A stretch of DNA of 64,000 nucleotides from Paramesorhizobium leguminum (GTDB lineage: Bacteria > Pseudomonadota > Alphaproteobacteria > Rhizobiales > Rhizobiaceae), in NCBI RefSeq assembly GCF_003217235.1, contig NZ_QJTF01000001.1, positions 62,001 to 126,000 on the forward strand, read 5' to 3'. The first letter of the stretch is position 1. Every line of letters starts with the position of its first letter. Of the stretch, positions 63,953 to 64,000 are shown in pieces. The notes beneath the pieces were generated by a model, which worked only from the letters and a program-made list of their open reading frames with translations, was not told the DNA's origin and made no database searches. The translations under genes were made by a program, and so were the position numbers.

Positions 63953-64000
63953 TCTCCCCCCATGCGGGGGAGATGGCAGGCAAGCCAGAGGGGGCGTCTC
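63951..64000. repeat. Family B repeat, partial at the window edge
   Basis: AATCTCCCCCCATGCGGGGGA and GATGGCAGGCAAGCCAGAGG are a half-element; the TAA stop of the autotransporter overlaps its first bases. Confidence 0.75.

Overview
The window looks like a piece of an alphaproteobacterial genome of the order Hyphomicrobiales (Rhizobiales), most likely the family Brucellaceae (Brucella/Ochrobactrum and relatives). The reasons are high-GC coding sequence, the gene sets hisS-hisZ-hisG, groES-groEL behind a CIRCE operator, tldE/pmbA-cysQ-like-DUF4170-DUF374-waaA-lpxK-DUF2093-mutL and tadA-rluB-rsmD-M16-M16, and a dense population of short palindromic intergenic repeats of rhizobial type. From memory, several of these blocks (groESL, ileS, waaA) lie together on Brucella chromosome II; I could not check this. 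I see no rRNA, tRNA, CRISPR array or insertion sequence.

Layout. 1-937: edge of a HigB-type toxin gene and rsmE. 1.7-6.0 kb: glycolate oxidase glcD-glcE-glcF. 6.0-6.5 kb: a compact operon of three tiny membrane proteins, two of them tandem duplicates. 6.5-10 kb: aldo/keto reductase, L,D-transpeptidase, 3-methyladenine glycosylase, LysE-type exporter. 10-13.8 kb: hisS-hisZ-hisG. 13.8-17.3 kb: DoxX protein, fumC, and a flavin reductase divergent from an HxlR regulator. 17.5-19.7 kb: groES-groEL. 19.9-25 kb: TadG-like protein, HAD hydrolase, ribF, MipA-like outer membrane protein. 25.2-28.4 kb: ileS carrying an in-frame repeat insertion. 28.7-36.5 kb: lipoprotein, tadA, rluB-type synthase, rsmD, an M16 peptidase pair, patatin. 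36.6-37.3 kb: HigBA-2-type toxin-antitoxin pair. 37.3-47.4 kb: Kef-type antiporter, then the pmbA-to-mutL block with the lipid A/Kdo genes. 47.7-51.1 kb: queF, DUF1993, ridA, a promoter region with three matching operators, small genes and tandem HTH genes. 51.4-55.9 kb: a complete sugar ABC transporter. 56.2-64 kb: a 34-residue membrane protein, a DUF2235 hydrolase, a glycine-rich passenger-like protein lacking a translocator, and divergently a full 1309-residue autotransporter.

How the genes work together. Most of the window is conserved housekeeping: glyoxylate/glycolate metabolism, histidine synthesis, chaperonins, RNA modification, lipid A-Kdo assembly and mismatch repair. Accessory character is concentrated at 1-140, 36.6-37.3 kb, 49.2-50.6 kb and 56-64 kb.

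A recurrent theme is the short palindromic repeats, which I sort into families A-H by eye. They sit at gene ends, provide stop codons or hairpins for neighbouring genes, occur nested in one another, separate a binding-protein gene from its permease genes, and in one case lie inside the ileS reading frame. Family F is always found between convergent genes. I found no clearly new multi-gene defence or metabolic system. The best candidates for undescribed biology are the tiny-membrane-protein operon, the three-site operator array upstream of ridA, the passenger-only protein beside the autotransporter, and the repeat/coding-sequence interactions.
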